64,000 bases of DNA from Amphritea balenae. Its GTDB lineage: Bacteria; Pseudomonadota; Gammaproteobacteria; Pseudomonadales; Balneatricaceae. The translations under genes and the position numbers were made by a program. Position 1 is the first letter of the stretch; each line of letters opens with the position of its first letter. Of the stretch, positions 55,254 to 64,000 are shown piece by piece. The notes under the pieces are model-generated. The model made no database searches, was not told where the DNA came from, and saw only the letters and a list, made by a program, of their open reading frames with translations. The DNA lies in contig NZ_RQXV01000010.1 in assembly GCF_003858655.1 (NCBI RefSeq), positions 1-64,000 on the forward strand, in the 5' to 3' direction.

Positions 55254-55763
55254 TTAGCTATTACTACCACTAAAATTCCATATCATCTGACCGATCTCTG
55301 ACGCGGTATCCCGGGTCCAGTTTTCCATCAGTAAAAAGTGTGGAATAAGCTGCGAATCCGCCCACCAGGTATCGTCAATAACCGGGGTTCGCACAAGCAG
55401 CGCAGTAATAACAATAATTATAAGACCACCCCTGATTACGCCGAAACCAACCCCCAGAATACGATCGGTGCCACTAAGACCCGTGGCATTCACCAGCATT
55501 CCGATAAGGTTATTGATAACAGCGCCAACCATCAGGGTAGCAACAAAAAGAAGGATAAATGCGGCGCCAATGCGTAATGATGGCGTCTGTAGAAAGTCGT
55601 CCAGTAATGTACTGAGCGAAGGCGCGAACAGCCGGGCAACAATAAATGCAGCAACCCAGGTAACCAGTGACAGCGCTTCTTTTATAAAGCCGCCACGCAG
55701 GCTGTATAAGCCAGAAATTGTGATGATGCCGATAATAGCCCAATCGGCCCAATTAAGTACCAT
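55254..55763 (-). CDS. cvpA: CvpA-family membrane protein
   Basis: The 169-aa protein has four predicted transmembrane helices and the CvpA pattern NWADWAIIGIITISGLYSLR and GLSGTDRILGVGFGVIRGGL. The exact function is unresolved; it is needed for envelope homeostasis and colicin V export in E. coli. The cvpA-purF order is widely conserved. Confidence 0.94.
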   Translation of the reverse strand: MVLNWADWAIIGIITISGLYSLRGGFIKEALSLVTWVAAFIVARLFAPSLSTLLDDFLQTPSLRIGAAFILLFVATLMVGAVINNLIGMLVNATGLSGTDRILGVGFGVIRGGLIIIVITALLVRTPVIDDTWWADSQLIPHFLLMENWTRDTASEIGQMIWNFSGSNS

Positions 55764-55832
55764 GAAAGATCTCTAAGTCAGGGTCACATTCAAGAGGCGG
55801 ATTCTATCAGAGCTACCCGATTAACCCAATGT

Positions 55833-56384
55833 TTATCGTGTCGTAAAGCGGACAATAATACCATCCAGACCAAACTCTTTCTTAATACTGGCCTGTAACG
55901 CTGTCAGGCGGGTTTTCTGCATATCCGGGCCGACAAATACTTTTATCAGGTCACCATTTTTACGACTATAGACTTTGTGACCTGCCGCATTAAGTTTTCG
56001 ACGCAACCCCTTGGCATTGTCTTCATCTTTAAAACTGGCCAGCTGCAAACTCCAGGCAACCGGCACCCCCTGTTGATCAAGCGAGGGAGGATCATTACGT
56101 AAGTCTACTTGAGGCTTTTGTTCAGCCACCGCCTGAGCGATTTTTTCTGGCATCACGGCCACCGTAACCGGCTCAGCCGGCTCAGCCGGTGCTGAGGTAT
56201 CTTCCAGCTGAGGTGATTCAGTTTTTATTTCAACCAGCTGCGGCTCGACCGGCGGTGTAGGAATGGAACTTTCAAGATGACGCTCTTTATATCCGGCACC
56301 ATCAAACAACACCGGGATCAGTATGACCGCTGCAAGAATCAGAATTGCCGCGCCGACAAGGCGCTGTTTAAAACCGTCATTCAC
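55833..56384 (-). CDS. SPOR-domain cell-division protein (DedD-like)
   Basis: The 183-aa bitopic inner-membrane protein has a membrane helix at about 9-28, a disordered P/E/V-rich linker (about 35-105) and a C-terminal SPOR domain (about 107-183; WSLQLASFKDEDNAKGLRRK, YSRKNGDLIKVFVGP). SPOR domains bind denuded septal peptidoglycan. It occupies the folC-cvpA position of DedD/PA3110. Confidence 0.9.
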   Translation of the reverse strand: MNDGFKQRLVGAAILILAAVILIPVLFDGAGYKERHLESSIPTPPVEPQLVEIKTESPQLEDTSAPAEPAEPVTVAVMPEKIAQAVAEQKPQVDLRNDPPSLDQQGVPVAWSLQLASFKDEDNAKGLRRKLNAAGHKVYSRKNGDLIKVFVGPDMQKTRLTALQASIKKEFGLDGIIVRFTTR

Positions 56385-56389
56385 AGTAT

Positions 56390-57706
56390 TCAGTTATCCA
56401 TATTCAGTGCTGTTAATGCATCACTTACAGTAAAAAAAGAACCCGCTACTATTACCCGGTCGCCGGGCAATAAACTGGTTTTAACTGCAGCTAATGCTTC
56501 CTGCACAGTACCATAAGCAGCTTGCGAATCAACTGCTACCCCCAGTCCATTAAGTTTCTCAACCAGTTGATCCGAAGATTGTCCACGTGGCACAGCCAAA
56601 CTAGCCAAAAACCAACGATCAACCACTGGTTTTAGATGAGCCAGCACCTGATCGATATCCTTATCAGCCAACATTCCCAGCACCATGAGCGTTCTGCCTG
56701 ATACCGGACTCATCTCTAGCCGGGACGCCAGATACTGCGCTGCCTCAGGATTGTGGGCAACATCAAGGGTATACTCGACCCCATCAAACTGTTTCTTTTG
56801 CATCCGCCCGGTCAGTGAGGCCCGCATCAGACTCACTTTTAACTGTTCAGGTGGAGGTAGCATATCCAGCAATTGCAGCACTTGTATAACAGTCGCGGCA
56901 TTCGCCTTTGGCAAATTTATTTCTGGTAGGCCAGAAATAGTACGGATATTGCCGTTAGGCGCTTCACCCTGCCAGACCCAACCGGTCGACGCTGAAGACT
57001 GTCGATCAGGTTGCTTAATATTCAGCTGTTGAAGATTAAAATCACGCCCCCTCAGATAAAGCTGCGCACCGATTTCAGAAGCATAATCGATCAGCTTCTG
57101 TGGCGCGACAGGATCACCACATACAGCCGGTTTTCCTGCTCGATAGATACCTGCTTTCTCAAAACCGATCTGTTCCCGGTCATCACCCAACCAGTCGATA
57201 TGATCAACCGATACAGTAGTGACTACCGAGATATCCGCATCAATTATATTGATTGCATCCAAACGGCCACCTAACCCCACTTCGAGCAGCATTACATCCG
57301 GTTGCTGTGTCGCAAATACATGCAAGGCTGCCAGAGTGTTATATTCGAAGTAAGTCAGACGCGTTTCACCACGCACCTTCTCTATCGCCTTAAATGCAGC
57401 AATAATTAACGCATCACTGACCGGCTCTCCTGCTAGCTTGATCCGCTCGTTATAACGCAAAAAATGTGGCGAGGTGAAACAACCTACCGTTTTACCCTGA
57501 TCCCGCAATACCTGATCAAGCATCGCAATGGTGGATCCTTTACCGTTAGTGCCTCCCACAATCAGTTTACGACTGCTACCAAAATCAAGTTTCATTGCCA
57601 GATAGACTTTGCGAAGACGCTCAAGACCCATCTCAATTTCACTGGGATGACAGCTCTCAATCCAGTTTAACCATTGATCCAGTGTTTCAAAGTTAGTAGT
57701 CGACAT
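56390..57706 (-). CDS. folC: Bifunctional dihydrofolate/folylpolyglutamate synthase
   Basis: The 438-aa product starts at MSTTNFETLDQWLNW (57706); an upstream in-frame start adds 17 hydrophobic residues that do not fit the family. The Mur-ligase-like ATP loop VGGTNGKGSTIAML (about residue 50), VDHIDWLGDDREQIGFEKAG and the C-terminal DVAHNPEAAQYLA motif are present. It adds glutamate to dihydropteroate and folates. It is 5 bp upstream of the SPOR gene. Confidence 0.95.
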   Translation of the reverse strand: MSTTNFETLDQWLNWIESCHPSEIEMGLERLRKVYLAMKLDFGSSRKLIVGGTNGKGSTIAMLDQVLRDQGKTVGCFTSPHFLRYNERIKLAGEPVSDALIIAAFKAIEKVRGETRLTYFEYNTLAALHVFATQQPDVMLLEVGLGGRLDAINIIDADISVVTTVSVDHIDWLGDDREQIGFEKAGIYRAGKPAVCGDPVAPQKLIDYASEIGAQLYLRGRDFNLQQLNIKQPDRQSSASTGWVWQGEAPNGNIRTISGLPEINLPKANAATVIQVLQLLDMLPPPEQLKVSLMRASLTGRMQKKQFDGVEYTLDVAHNPEAAQYLASRLEMSPVSGRTLMVLGMLADKDIDQVLAHLKPVVDRWFLASLAVPRGQSSDQLVEKLNGLGVAVDSQAAYGTVQEALAAVKTSLLPGDRVIVAGSFFTVSDALTALNMDN

Positions 57707-57808
57707 AAGAATAACTTCGCCTATAAAGACAATATAAAACAAGAGCTTGAAGCACAAACTTAATGTTAATACATCAAGCCTGCATTAATAAATTGCTAGC
57801 ATAAGACA

Positions 57809-57838
57809 GAAAAAAGGCCGCCTTTCCAGCAGCCTTTA
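57809..57838 (-). terminator. Possible terminator after accD
   Basis: On the minus strand AAAGGC ... GCCTTT closes a GC-rich loop and is followed by T6. The stem is imperfect, so partial read-through into folC is likely. Confidence 0.6.
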
Positions 57839-57854
57839 ACGTATCAGTCGAATG

Positions 57855-58715
57855 TTAAGCCGCAGGCAAACCCTGCATCATGCGTAACACAGAAGACAAC
57901 CGCTCACGCAGTTCGCCACGGGAAATGATCATATCAATCTGACCATGCTCCAACAGGAATTCACTACGCTGGAAGCCTTCTGGCAACTTTTCACGCACGG
58001 TCTGCTCAATAACACGCGGTCCGGCAAAACCAACCAATGCGCCTGGCTCACCAATATTCAGATCACCCAACATAGCCAGTGATGCTGAAACGCCACCATA
58101 AACCGGATCAGTCAGCACTGAGATATAAGGGATACCGGCATTCTTTAATTTTTCCAGAGCCGCGCTTGTTTTAGCCATCTGCATCAGCGAGAACAAGGCT
58201 TCCTGCATCCGCGCGCCACCGCTGGCGGAGAAACAGATCATCGGAATACCTTCTTCCAGGGCAACATTGGCTGCACGCACAAAACGCTCACCAACAACAG
58301 CACCCATTGAGCCACCCATAAACTTAAATTCATAAGCCACAGCAACACAAGGCAGACCATTAACTTCACCACGCATAGCGATCAGGGCGTCTTTCTCACC
58401 CGTCGCTTTCTGCGCTGCAACCAAACGATCTTTATACTTTTTAGAATCCTTAAACTTCAGACGATCAACCGGCTCGACCTCAGCACCAATCTCACGGGTT
58501 GTACCTTCATCGAGAAACGCATTCAGACGCTTTCGCGCAGTCAGTCGCATATGATGATCGCACTTAGGACAAACGTTCAGATTCTTTTCCAATTCTGGAC
58601 GATACAGAACGTTTTCACATTTAGGACACTTCTTCCATAGTCCTTCAGGGATGTTGGTACGCTTCTTCTCAGAGCGAACCAGGGAAGGAACAATTTTATC
58701 CAGCCAGTTACTCAT
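57855..58715 (-). CDS. accD: Acetyl-CoA carboxylase carboxyltransferase subunit beta
   Basis: The 286-aa product has the N-terminal four-cysteine zinc ribbon (CPKC ... CPKC, about residues 29-51) and a crotonase-fold carboxyltransferase domain with [19 protein letters not shown] and [20 protein letters not shown]. With AccA it transfers carboxyl from biotin to acetyl-CoA. It is immediately downstream of trpA on the same strand. Confidence 0.97.
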   Translation of the reverse strand: MSNWLDKIVPSLVRSEKKRTNIPEGLWKKCPKCENVLYRPELEKNLNVCPKCDHHMRLTARKRLNAFLDEGTTREIGAEVEPVDRLKFKDSKKYKDRLVAAQKATGEKDALIAMRGEVNGLPCVAVAYEFKFMGGSMGAVVGERFVRAANVALEEGIPMICFSASGGARMQEALFSLMQMAKTSAALEKLKNAGIPYISVLTDPVYGGVSASLAMLGDLNIGEPGALVGFAGPRVIEQTVREKLPEGFQRSEFLLEHGQIDMIISRGELRERLSSVLRMMQGLPAA

Positions 58716-58747
58716 TATTACTCCAGCTACTGTCTACAGTGACAGCC

Positions 58748-59551
58748 TTATTTATCCATTGCCTGACGCATGCTTGCAGTAATAGCCGCAACTGCCTCAG
58801 GGATCTGTTCCTGATTGCCAGATAACTCGGCAATCTTATTAACCAGTACGCTACCGACGATAACGCCATCTGCAACTTCGGACACCGCCCGGGCAGACTC
58901 ATCATCACGGATACCAAAACCAACACCAACAGGCAGGTCGGTATGGCGACGAATCATCTCAAGCTTTTCAGCGACTTCGGCTACATTCAACGATGCTGAA
59001 CCGGTCACACCTTTTACTGAAACGTAGTAAACATAACCACTGCCGGCCGCACATACCTGCTTAACCCGCTCCTCTTCAGTAGTCGGAGCCAGCAGATAGA
59101 TCACATCAATATTAGCGGCTTTCATCAACTGGTTGAATTCTACCGCCTCTTCAGGTGGAAGATCCACCGTCAGAACGCCGTCAACACCTGCTGCAGACGC
59201 TTTTTCTGCAAACACAGCGTAACCCATCACCTCAATAGGATTCAGATACCCCATCAAAACAACAGGCGTCGTTTTATCAGTTTCACGGAACTGCGCAACA
59301 ATATCCAGCACATCAACCAGACGCGTGCCGTGCAGTAAAGCACGTTCACACGCCAGCTGAATCACCGGGCCATCGGCCATCGGATCAGAAAAAGGAATAC
59401 CCAGCTCAAGGATATCCGCGCCAGACTCTACCATTGCATGCATCAACGGCAAGGTTACTTTCGGTCCGGGATCGCCCGCTGTCACATAAGGAATCAGCGC
59501 TTTACGACCCTGGCTTTTAAGCTTATCAAAACACTCAGTAATACGACTCAT
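58748..59551 (-). CDS. trpA: Tryptophan synthase alpha subunit
   Basis: The 267-aa TIM barrel has catalytic Glu in ELGIPFSDP (about residue 49) and Asp in [10 protein letters not shown] (about 60), as well as the phosphate-binding [12 protein letters not shown]. It cleaves indole-3-glycerol phosphate and channels indole to TrpB. It is 23 bp downstream of trpB and 32 bp upstream of accD. Confidence 0.97.
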   Translation of the reverse strand: MSRITECFDKLKSQGRKALIPYVTAGDPGPKVTLPLMHAMVESGADILELGIPFSDPMADGPVIQLACERALLHGTRLVDVLDIVAQFRETDKTTPVVLMGYLNPIEVMGYAVFAEKASAAGVDGVLTVDLPPEEAVEFNQLMKAANIDVIYLLAPTTEEERVKQVCAAGSGYVYYVSVKGVTGSASLNVAEVAEKLEMIRRHTDLPVGVGFGIRDDESARAVSEVADGVIVGSVLVNKIAELSGNQEQIPEAVAAITASMRQAMDK

Positions 59552-59574
59552 TTTTGCTCACTCAGTCAGGGCAG

Positions 59575-60795
59575 TTATACGACAATGCCATCAATTTCTG
59601 CAACGGTATGGATATCTTTATCCCCACGCCCGGACAGGTTAACCAGCAAGATCTGGTCCTTATCCATGGTCGGCGCCATTTTAATCGCTTCAGCTACCGC
59701 ATGGCTTGATTCAAGTGCCGGCATAATACCTTCAACCTGAGTCAGGCGACGGAAAGCATCCAGCGCTTCATCATCATTGATAGCAACATACTCTGCACGC
59801 CCGATATCTTTCAGGTAGGAATGCTCAGGACCAACACCAGGATAATCCAGACCGGCTGATACCGAATGAGTACCGATAATCTGACCCGCATCATCGGACA
59901 TCAGATAAGTTCGGTTACCATGCAACACACCCGGCTCACCGGCGCTCAAAGGCGCCGCATGCTGTCCGGTTTCAATACCGTAACCGCCAGCTTCAACACC
60001 GATCATGCGCACATCCGCATCTTCAATAAAGGGATGGAACAGACCGATAGCATTTGAACCACCGCCAACACAAGCGATCAATGCATCCGGCAGTTTGCCT
60101 GTCTGGGCCAGACACTGCTGACGCGCTTCACGACCAATAATCGCCTGAAAATCACGTACCAGCTTAGGGTAAGGGTGCGGGCCTGCCGCTGTACCGATAA
60201 TATAAAAGGTATTATCGACATTGGTTACCCAGTCACGCATCGCTTCATTCATCGCATCTTTCAGAGTACGGGTACCCGATTCAACGGCGATAACTTCAGC
60301 ACCTAACAATTTCATACGGTAGACATTAAGCGCCTGACGACGAACATCTTCGATACCCATATATACCTGGCACTCAAGCCCCAGACGTGCAGCTACCGTT
60401 GCGGTTGCAACACCGTGCTGACCGGCACCAGTCTCAGCGATAACGCGAGGTTTACCGGTATGCTTTGCCAGCAATGCCTGCCCAATGGTGTTATTCACCT
60501 TGTGAGCACCGGTATGGTTCAGATCTTCACGTTTCAGGTAGATCTGTGCGCCACCGAGCTCTGCAGACAGACGTTCAGCATGGTACAGAGGTGACGGACG
60601 ACCTACATAATGCGCTAGGTCATAATCGAACTCCGCCTGAAACTGTGGATCCCGCCAAAGCTTTTCGTAGGTCTGTTCCAGCTGCTGTAGAGCTGCCATA
60701 AGAGTTTCAGACACATAACGGCCACCGAAGTCGCCAAAATGGCCACCTGCATCGGGCATCTGCTTCGCAATCGCGAGATCTTCTTTAGTTGGCAC
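59575..60795 (-). CDS. trpB: Tryptophan synthase beta subunit
   Basis: The 406-aa PLP enzyme starts at a GTG that overlaps the end of trpF by 11 bp, indicating coupled translation. The PLP lysine is in [15 protein letters not shown] (about residue 96), with the phosphate loop GGGSNAIG and the substrate loop ETGAGQHG. It condenses indole with serine. It is TrpB1-type, paired with trpA. Confidence 0.97.
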   Translation of the reverse strand: MPTKEDLAIAKQMPDAGGHFGDFGGRYVSETLMAALQQLEQTYEKLWRDPQFQAEFDYDLAHYVGRPSPLYHAERLSAELGGAQIYLKREDLNHTGAHKVNNTIGQALLAKHTGKPRVIAETGAGQHGVATATVAARLGLECQVYMGIEDVRRQALNVYRMKLLGAEVIAVESGTRTLKDAMNEAMRDWVTNVDNTFYIIGTAAGPHPYPKLVRDFQAIIGREARQQCLAQTGKLPDALIACVGGGSNAIGLFHPFIEDADVRMIGVEAGGYGIETGQHAAPLSAGEPGVLHGNRTYLMSDDAGQIIGTHSVSAGLDYPGVGPEHSYLKDIGRAEYVAINDDEALDAFRRLTQVEGIMPALESSHAVAEAIKMAPTMDKDQILLVNLSGRGDKDIHTVAEIDGIVV

Positions 60796-61405
60796 AAGCC
60801 ACCTCTTTCATAAATAGTGTTATTTTTGATCTGTCTTTCAGGCCTTTAGACGCTTCGACGCCTCCGCTGACATCTACAGCGAAGGGCTGAACCCGACTAA
60901 TTGCCTGCGCCACATTTTTGTCATCCAAGCCACCCGCCAGAATCAGGGGCTTGCTCAGATTTGCCGGGATGCGGTCCCAGTCGAACGCCTCTCCAGTCCC
61001 CCCCGGCACGCCGGGACGATAAGCATCGAGCAAAATGGCCCGAGCTTTAGTGAAACGTTCAGATTCTGCCACTACATCAATGTCAGGCGACATACGCAGT
61101 GCTTTAAAATATGGCCTGCTAAACTGCTCACAGTACTCCGGCGCTTCATCACCATGGAACTGCAGCAGATCAATACCTGCCGTTTTAATTATATTTTCAA
61201 CCTGATCTGCTGTTTCATTTACAAACAGCGCTACCGTCGTTACCAAAGGTGGTAGCTGCGCGATAATCTGTGCAGCCACTTCCGGCGTAACATAGCGGGG
61301 ACTAGGCGGATAAAAAACAAAACCCAGCGCATCAGCACCAGCTTCTACTGCCGCCAGTGCATCTTCATATCGGGTTATACCACAGATTTTTACGCGGGTT
61401 CGCAT
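60785..61405 (-). CDS. trpF: Phosphoribosylanthranilate isomerase
   Basis: The 206-aa product (start at ATG 61405) is a TIM barrel with [12 protein letters not shown] (catalytic Cys), LQFHGDE and the phosphate-binding LAGGLDDKN and DVSGGVE motifs. It isomerises N-(5-phosphoribosyl)anthranilate. It is monofunctional and not fused to trpC. It lies between truA and trpB as in the Pseudomonas-type cluster, with trpBA added. Confidence 0.96.
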   Translation of the reverse strand: MRTRVKICGITRYEDALAAVEAGADALGFVFYPPSPRYVTPEVAAQIIAQLPPLVTTVALFVNETADQVENIIKTAGIDLLQFHGDEAPEYCEQFSRPYFKALRMSPDIDVVAESERFTKARAILLDAYRPGVPGGTGEAFDWDRIPANLSKPLILAGGLDDKNVAQAISRVQPFAVDVSGGVEASKGLKDRSKITLFMKEVACAN

Positions 61406-61462
61406 CACTTAGATCAGACAAATTAAAAGGAGCTTAATAGTAACAGATTGCACGGAGCCCCG

Positions 61463-62374
61463 TTAACCGTTTTGCGTCAGGAAATACGGCCCTAGCGAAG
61501 ATTTTGGCAACTCATACTCAGACGGGTACTTCACATCGACAAAATAGAGCCCGTAAGGCGGCGCTGTTACACCACCTTTAGCACGATCTTTTGCATCCAG
61601 CACTTCTTTTGCCCAGACGGGACTAGCCTCTCCAGCACCAATAGTCATCAATACACCGGCAAAATTACGGATCATATGGTGCAGAAAAGCATTTGCACGC
61701 ACATCAATGATAATCAATTCACCCGACCGGTAGATATCCATCGCTCTGACTTCACGTATCGGGCTATTAGCCTGACAGGCAATCGCCCGGTAAGAGCTGA
61801 AATCATGCTCACCCACAAGATAGCCAGAAGCTTCTTGCATCGCTTCAAGATTTAACCTTTTATGCGTCCATGTTACACCTTTAGCCAACAGGGCAGGCTT
61901 TACCGGCGAGCTGTAGATCAGATACCGATAGCGGCGCTCCAAAGCAGAGAATCGGGCATGAAAACTATCATCTACCGGTTTAGCCCAGCGGATAGCAATT
62001 TCATCAGGCAACTTGGTATTTGTACCCATCACCCAACCGCGTTCAGAACGCTCTGCATGGGTATCAAAATGAATAATCTGATAAGTACCGCTGACACAGG
62101 CATCCGTTCTGCCGGCACAAACGACAGAAACAGGATGGTTGGCGATTTTTGATAACGCTTGTTCGACTGTCTCTTGAACAGTAGGCACATCTTTCTCTTT
62201 TTGAGTCTGCCAACCGCGATAATTGCCACCGGCATACTCAACACAAAGCGCATAACGACGAAGTTTAACCTTAGTCTTTTCTGAGTTTTCTGAACTGCCA
62301 GGCTCTAAATCAACAGAGGCGACCGAAGTCGCCTCTTGCTGATTGTTACTCTGGGTTTTATCCCGCTCTTGCAT
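61463..62374 (-). CDS. truA: tRNA pseudouridine(38-40) synthase
   Basis: The 303-aa product is longer than E. coli TruA because of a roughly 37-residue acidic, disordered N-terminal extension (QERDKTQSNNQQ ...). The catalytic Asp is kept in AGRTDACVSG; the usual GRTDAGVHA is altered to ACVSG, with a Cys for Gly after the Asp-Ala. The remaining core (RRYRYLIYSS, GEHDFSSYRA, FLHHMIRNFAGVLMTIGAGE) is normal. It modifies tRNA anticodon arms. Confidence 0.94.
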   Translation of the reverse strand: MQERDKTQSNNQQEATSVASVDLEPGSSENSEKTKVKLRRYALCVEYAGGNYRGWQTQKEKDVPTVQETVEQALSKIANHPVSVVCAGRTDACVSGTYQIIHFDTHAERSERGWVMGTNTKLPDEIAIRWAKPVDDSFHARFSALERRYRYLIYSSPVKPALLAKGVTWTHKRLNLEAMQEASGYLVGEHDFSSYRAIACQANSPIREVRAMDIYRSGELIIIDVRANAFLHHMIRNFAGVLMTIGAGEASPVWAKEVLDAKDRAKGGVTAPPYGLYFVDVKYPSEYELPKSSLGPYFLTQNG

Positions 62375-62387
62375 TGTATGATCTTAT

Positions 62388-64000
62388 TTAACTGTTAATA
62401 GTTTCCAGCAAAGTATTTGCTTCTTGCTGCTGGGCATCACTGCCTTCTTTAAGAATTTCATCAAGAATATCCTTGGCGCCATCCACATCTTCCATATCAA
62501 TATAGGCACGCGCGAGATCCAGCTTAGTTTCAACTTCATCAGCCCCCTCCAACAGGTTAAGGCTATCAAAAGCTTCATCGTCTGAATCGTCGATTGATTC
62601 CAGGCTCAGATCATCATTACCCGCTCCGCCCAGTAGCTCTTCAAGTTCAGAGTCCAGCTCAGCGTCAAGATCATGATTAATCGAAGCTTCAAGATCATCA
62701 ACATCTGCTGAAAGATCTTGCTCCTCAAGAACCACATCATCAGCAACCGCGCTCTCGAGCAACTCTTCAAGCTCAGGATGCAGCTCAGAGCTATCCGCAA
62801 CCGCTGCCTCTTCTACCTCTGCTGCCAATTCAACTTCTAACTCAGAACCTGCGATCTCTTCAATGTCACTATCTGCAACACCTGCCAGCAACTCATCCAG
62901 ATCAGAGTCTCCGGTTTCGAAATCATCGTCATCACTACCTGAATCATTAATCAGATCTTCAAGATCAGCGAATTCGTCTGAATCATCATCCAGCTCATCG
63001 TTCTCTTCAGCATTACCTCCCAGCAGTGATTCCAGATCTTCAAGATCACTATCATCCTCTGCCAGCATATCGCCCAAAGCCTGATCATCTTCAGCGATAT
63101 CCGATGCGTCTGCGCTATCGGTTTCAAAAGCAGTGGCTGCTGTAGCTGCAGCGGCGGCAGTTGCTGTAGCGGCTGCCGCTATCGCCAGGCCATCCGAACT
63201 ATCATCTTCTGCTTCAGGCTCATCAAGATTGAAGTCCAGTTCGAGATCATCATCAGCTAATGCGTCATCGATGTTATCTAACTCGAGCTCTTCTTCAACC
63301 GCTGCATCTGACTCTGCCTCAAGCGACTGCACATCAAACTCTAGCTCGTCATCGTCAGCGCTATCGTCTTCAGTACCTGCCAGCAGGTCCTCAAGGCTTT
63401 CAACTTCATCGTCCGCCAGATCAGCAAGCGATGAATCAACGTCATCAATAGAGAGATCATCCAGATCCATAGATTCGGTATCTTCACCCAGGATGGAATC
63501 TAGCGCATCATCAACCTCTTCTTCCTGAGGCAGTTCTACTTCGGGTTGTTCATCTGTTATATCGAGCGACTCTTCAGCAACTGAGTCTTCATCACCAAAG
63601 GCGTCATCAAGACCCAGATCAAACTCATCATCTTCGATAGTTGAATCCGGACTTTCAAGCTCATCCAGGTCCATATCAAGATCAAGATCATCAAGATCTG
63701 CATCAGAGATATCTTCTTCTTCCGCAACAGCATCAACAACCTCTTCCACTGCGTCATCAGCCACTTCTTCAGCAGCCTCTTCAACCACCTCTTCAGTGAC
63801 CGCGTCGTCTATTTCATCTGCAATCGCAACCGGAGCTGGCTCTTCACCGGCTTCAGGTTCATCTTTTTTACGGCGACGCATCATGACCAACAGGCCCGCC
63901 AGCAGTGCAACTACCGCTGCACCCGCACCGTAAATATACATACCAAACTCGTCCATCAGCCCTTTAGGCTGGGGCGCTGGTGCAACGGGCGCTACTACCG
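62388..64000 (-). CDS. fimV: FimV-like polar hub protein, C-terminal part (partial)
   Basis: 536 codons are visible and the frame is open to the window edge, so the N-terminal LysM part lies outside. The visible part has a proline/alanine stretch, one transmembrane helix (YIYGAGAAVVALLAGLLVMM) followed by RRRKK, and about 400 residues of extremely acidic D/E/L repeats. The C-terminal FimV-type TPR segment is KLDLARAYIDMEDVDGAKDI. FimV organises pole-localised type IV pilus and cyclic-AMP signalling in Pseudomonas. Its place next to truA confirms the assignment. Confidence 0.93.
   Translation of the reverse strand, partial: VVAPVAPAPQPKGLMDEFGMYIYGAGAAVVALLAGLLVMMRRRKKDEPEAGEEPAPVAIADEIDDAVTEEVVEEAAEEVADDAVEEVVDAVAEEEDISDADLDDLDLDMDLDELESPDSTIEDDEFDLGLDDAFGDEDSVAEESLDITDEQPEVELPQEEEVDDALDSILGEDTESMDLDDLSIDDVDSSLADLADDEVESLEDLLAGTEDDSADDDELEFDVQSLEAESDAAVEEELELDNIDDALADDDLELDFNLDEPEAEDDSSDGLAIAAAATATAAAAATAATAFETDSADASDIAEDDQALGDMLAEDDSDLEDLESLLGGNAEENDELDDDSDEFADLEDLINDSGSDDDDFETGDSDLDELLAGVADSDIEEIAGSELEVELAAEVEEAAVADSSELHPELEELLESAVADDVVLEEQDLSADVDDLEASINHDLDAELDSELEELLGGAGNDDLSLESIDDSDDEAFDSLNLLEGADEVETKLDLARAYIDMEDVDGAKDILDEILKEGSDAQQQEANTLLETINS

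Noticed and set aside
63133-63528. Serine/alanine-rich + strand frame opposite fimV
   Set aside because: It is the complement of the acidic D/E repeat region of fimV; low-complexity shadow.

Overview
The window looks like the chromosome of a marine gammaproteobacterium, most likely from the Oceanospirillales (Oceanospirillaceae-like). This is inferred from a Pseudomonas-type gene block at the right end (fimV-truA-trpF ... accD-folC-SPOR-cvpA-purF-metZ), a monomeric isocitrate dehydrogenase, an AcnB-type aconitase, a RIO kinase and phenylacetate-degradation genes. No rRNA or tRNA genes and no CRISPR array were found.

Layout. (1) 1-5017: the proximal end of a chromosomal integron. A tyrosine-recombinase integrase (intI, + strand, LexA box upstream) faces away from at least eight gene cassettes on the minus strand, separated by seven attC sites. 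The cassette genes are small, AT-rich and mostly membrane or secreted proteins of unknown function, and the array runs off the left edge. (2) 5018-7080: small hypothetical genes. (3) 7173-15210: aromatic and acid catabolism (paaY, paaN, a PaaA-like protein, flavodoxin, isochorismatase-family hydrolase, LysR regulator, scoAB), with two related intergenic repeats on either side of paaN. (4) 15283-27111: c-type cytochrome, DsbD, DAHP synthase, monomeric isocitrate dehydrogenase, NDH-2, AhpD-like protein with an AraC regulator, CPA1 antiporter, and a diverged PhzF protein. (5) 27204-31512: a six-gene minus-strand cluster with a signal-less PhnD-like binding protein, an Aer-type PAS protein, two Roadblock/LC7-like proteins and a pseudo-receiver protein; it looks like an uncharacterised signalling module. 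(6) 31607-31869: a MITE-like element. (7) 32172-41627: three full-length aconitases (acnB, a 931-aa AcnB paralogue and an AcnA), the last two divergent and bracketed by an inverted 31-bp terminator sequence. (8) 41893-52302: RIO kinase, PqqD-like protein, GAF-GGDEF cyclase, DUF2185 protein, small heat-shock gene behind a ROSE-type RNA thermometer, an amrB-amrA-macrodomain operon, an inactivated radical-SAM partner gene, a chemoreceptor, dusC and thpR. (9) 52358-64000: the minus-strand housekeeping block fimV to metZ, with trpBA placed between trpF and accD.

Functionally, aconitase and isocitrate dehydrogenase cover the citrate-to-2-oxoglutarate steps. The paa and sco genes feed acetyl-CoA, acetoacetate and succinyl-CoA into the same cycle. 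DAHP synthase and trpFBA supply aromatic amino acids, and accD/folC/purF supply fatty-acid, folate and purine synthesis. The strongest items for follow-up are the integron platform with its three-copy palindrome at attI, the Roadblock/PAS/PhnD-like cluster, the aconitase cluster with 14-bp and 15-bp tandem repeats in its divergent promoter region, and the triply damaged radical-SAM gene beside intact amrA/amrB.
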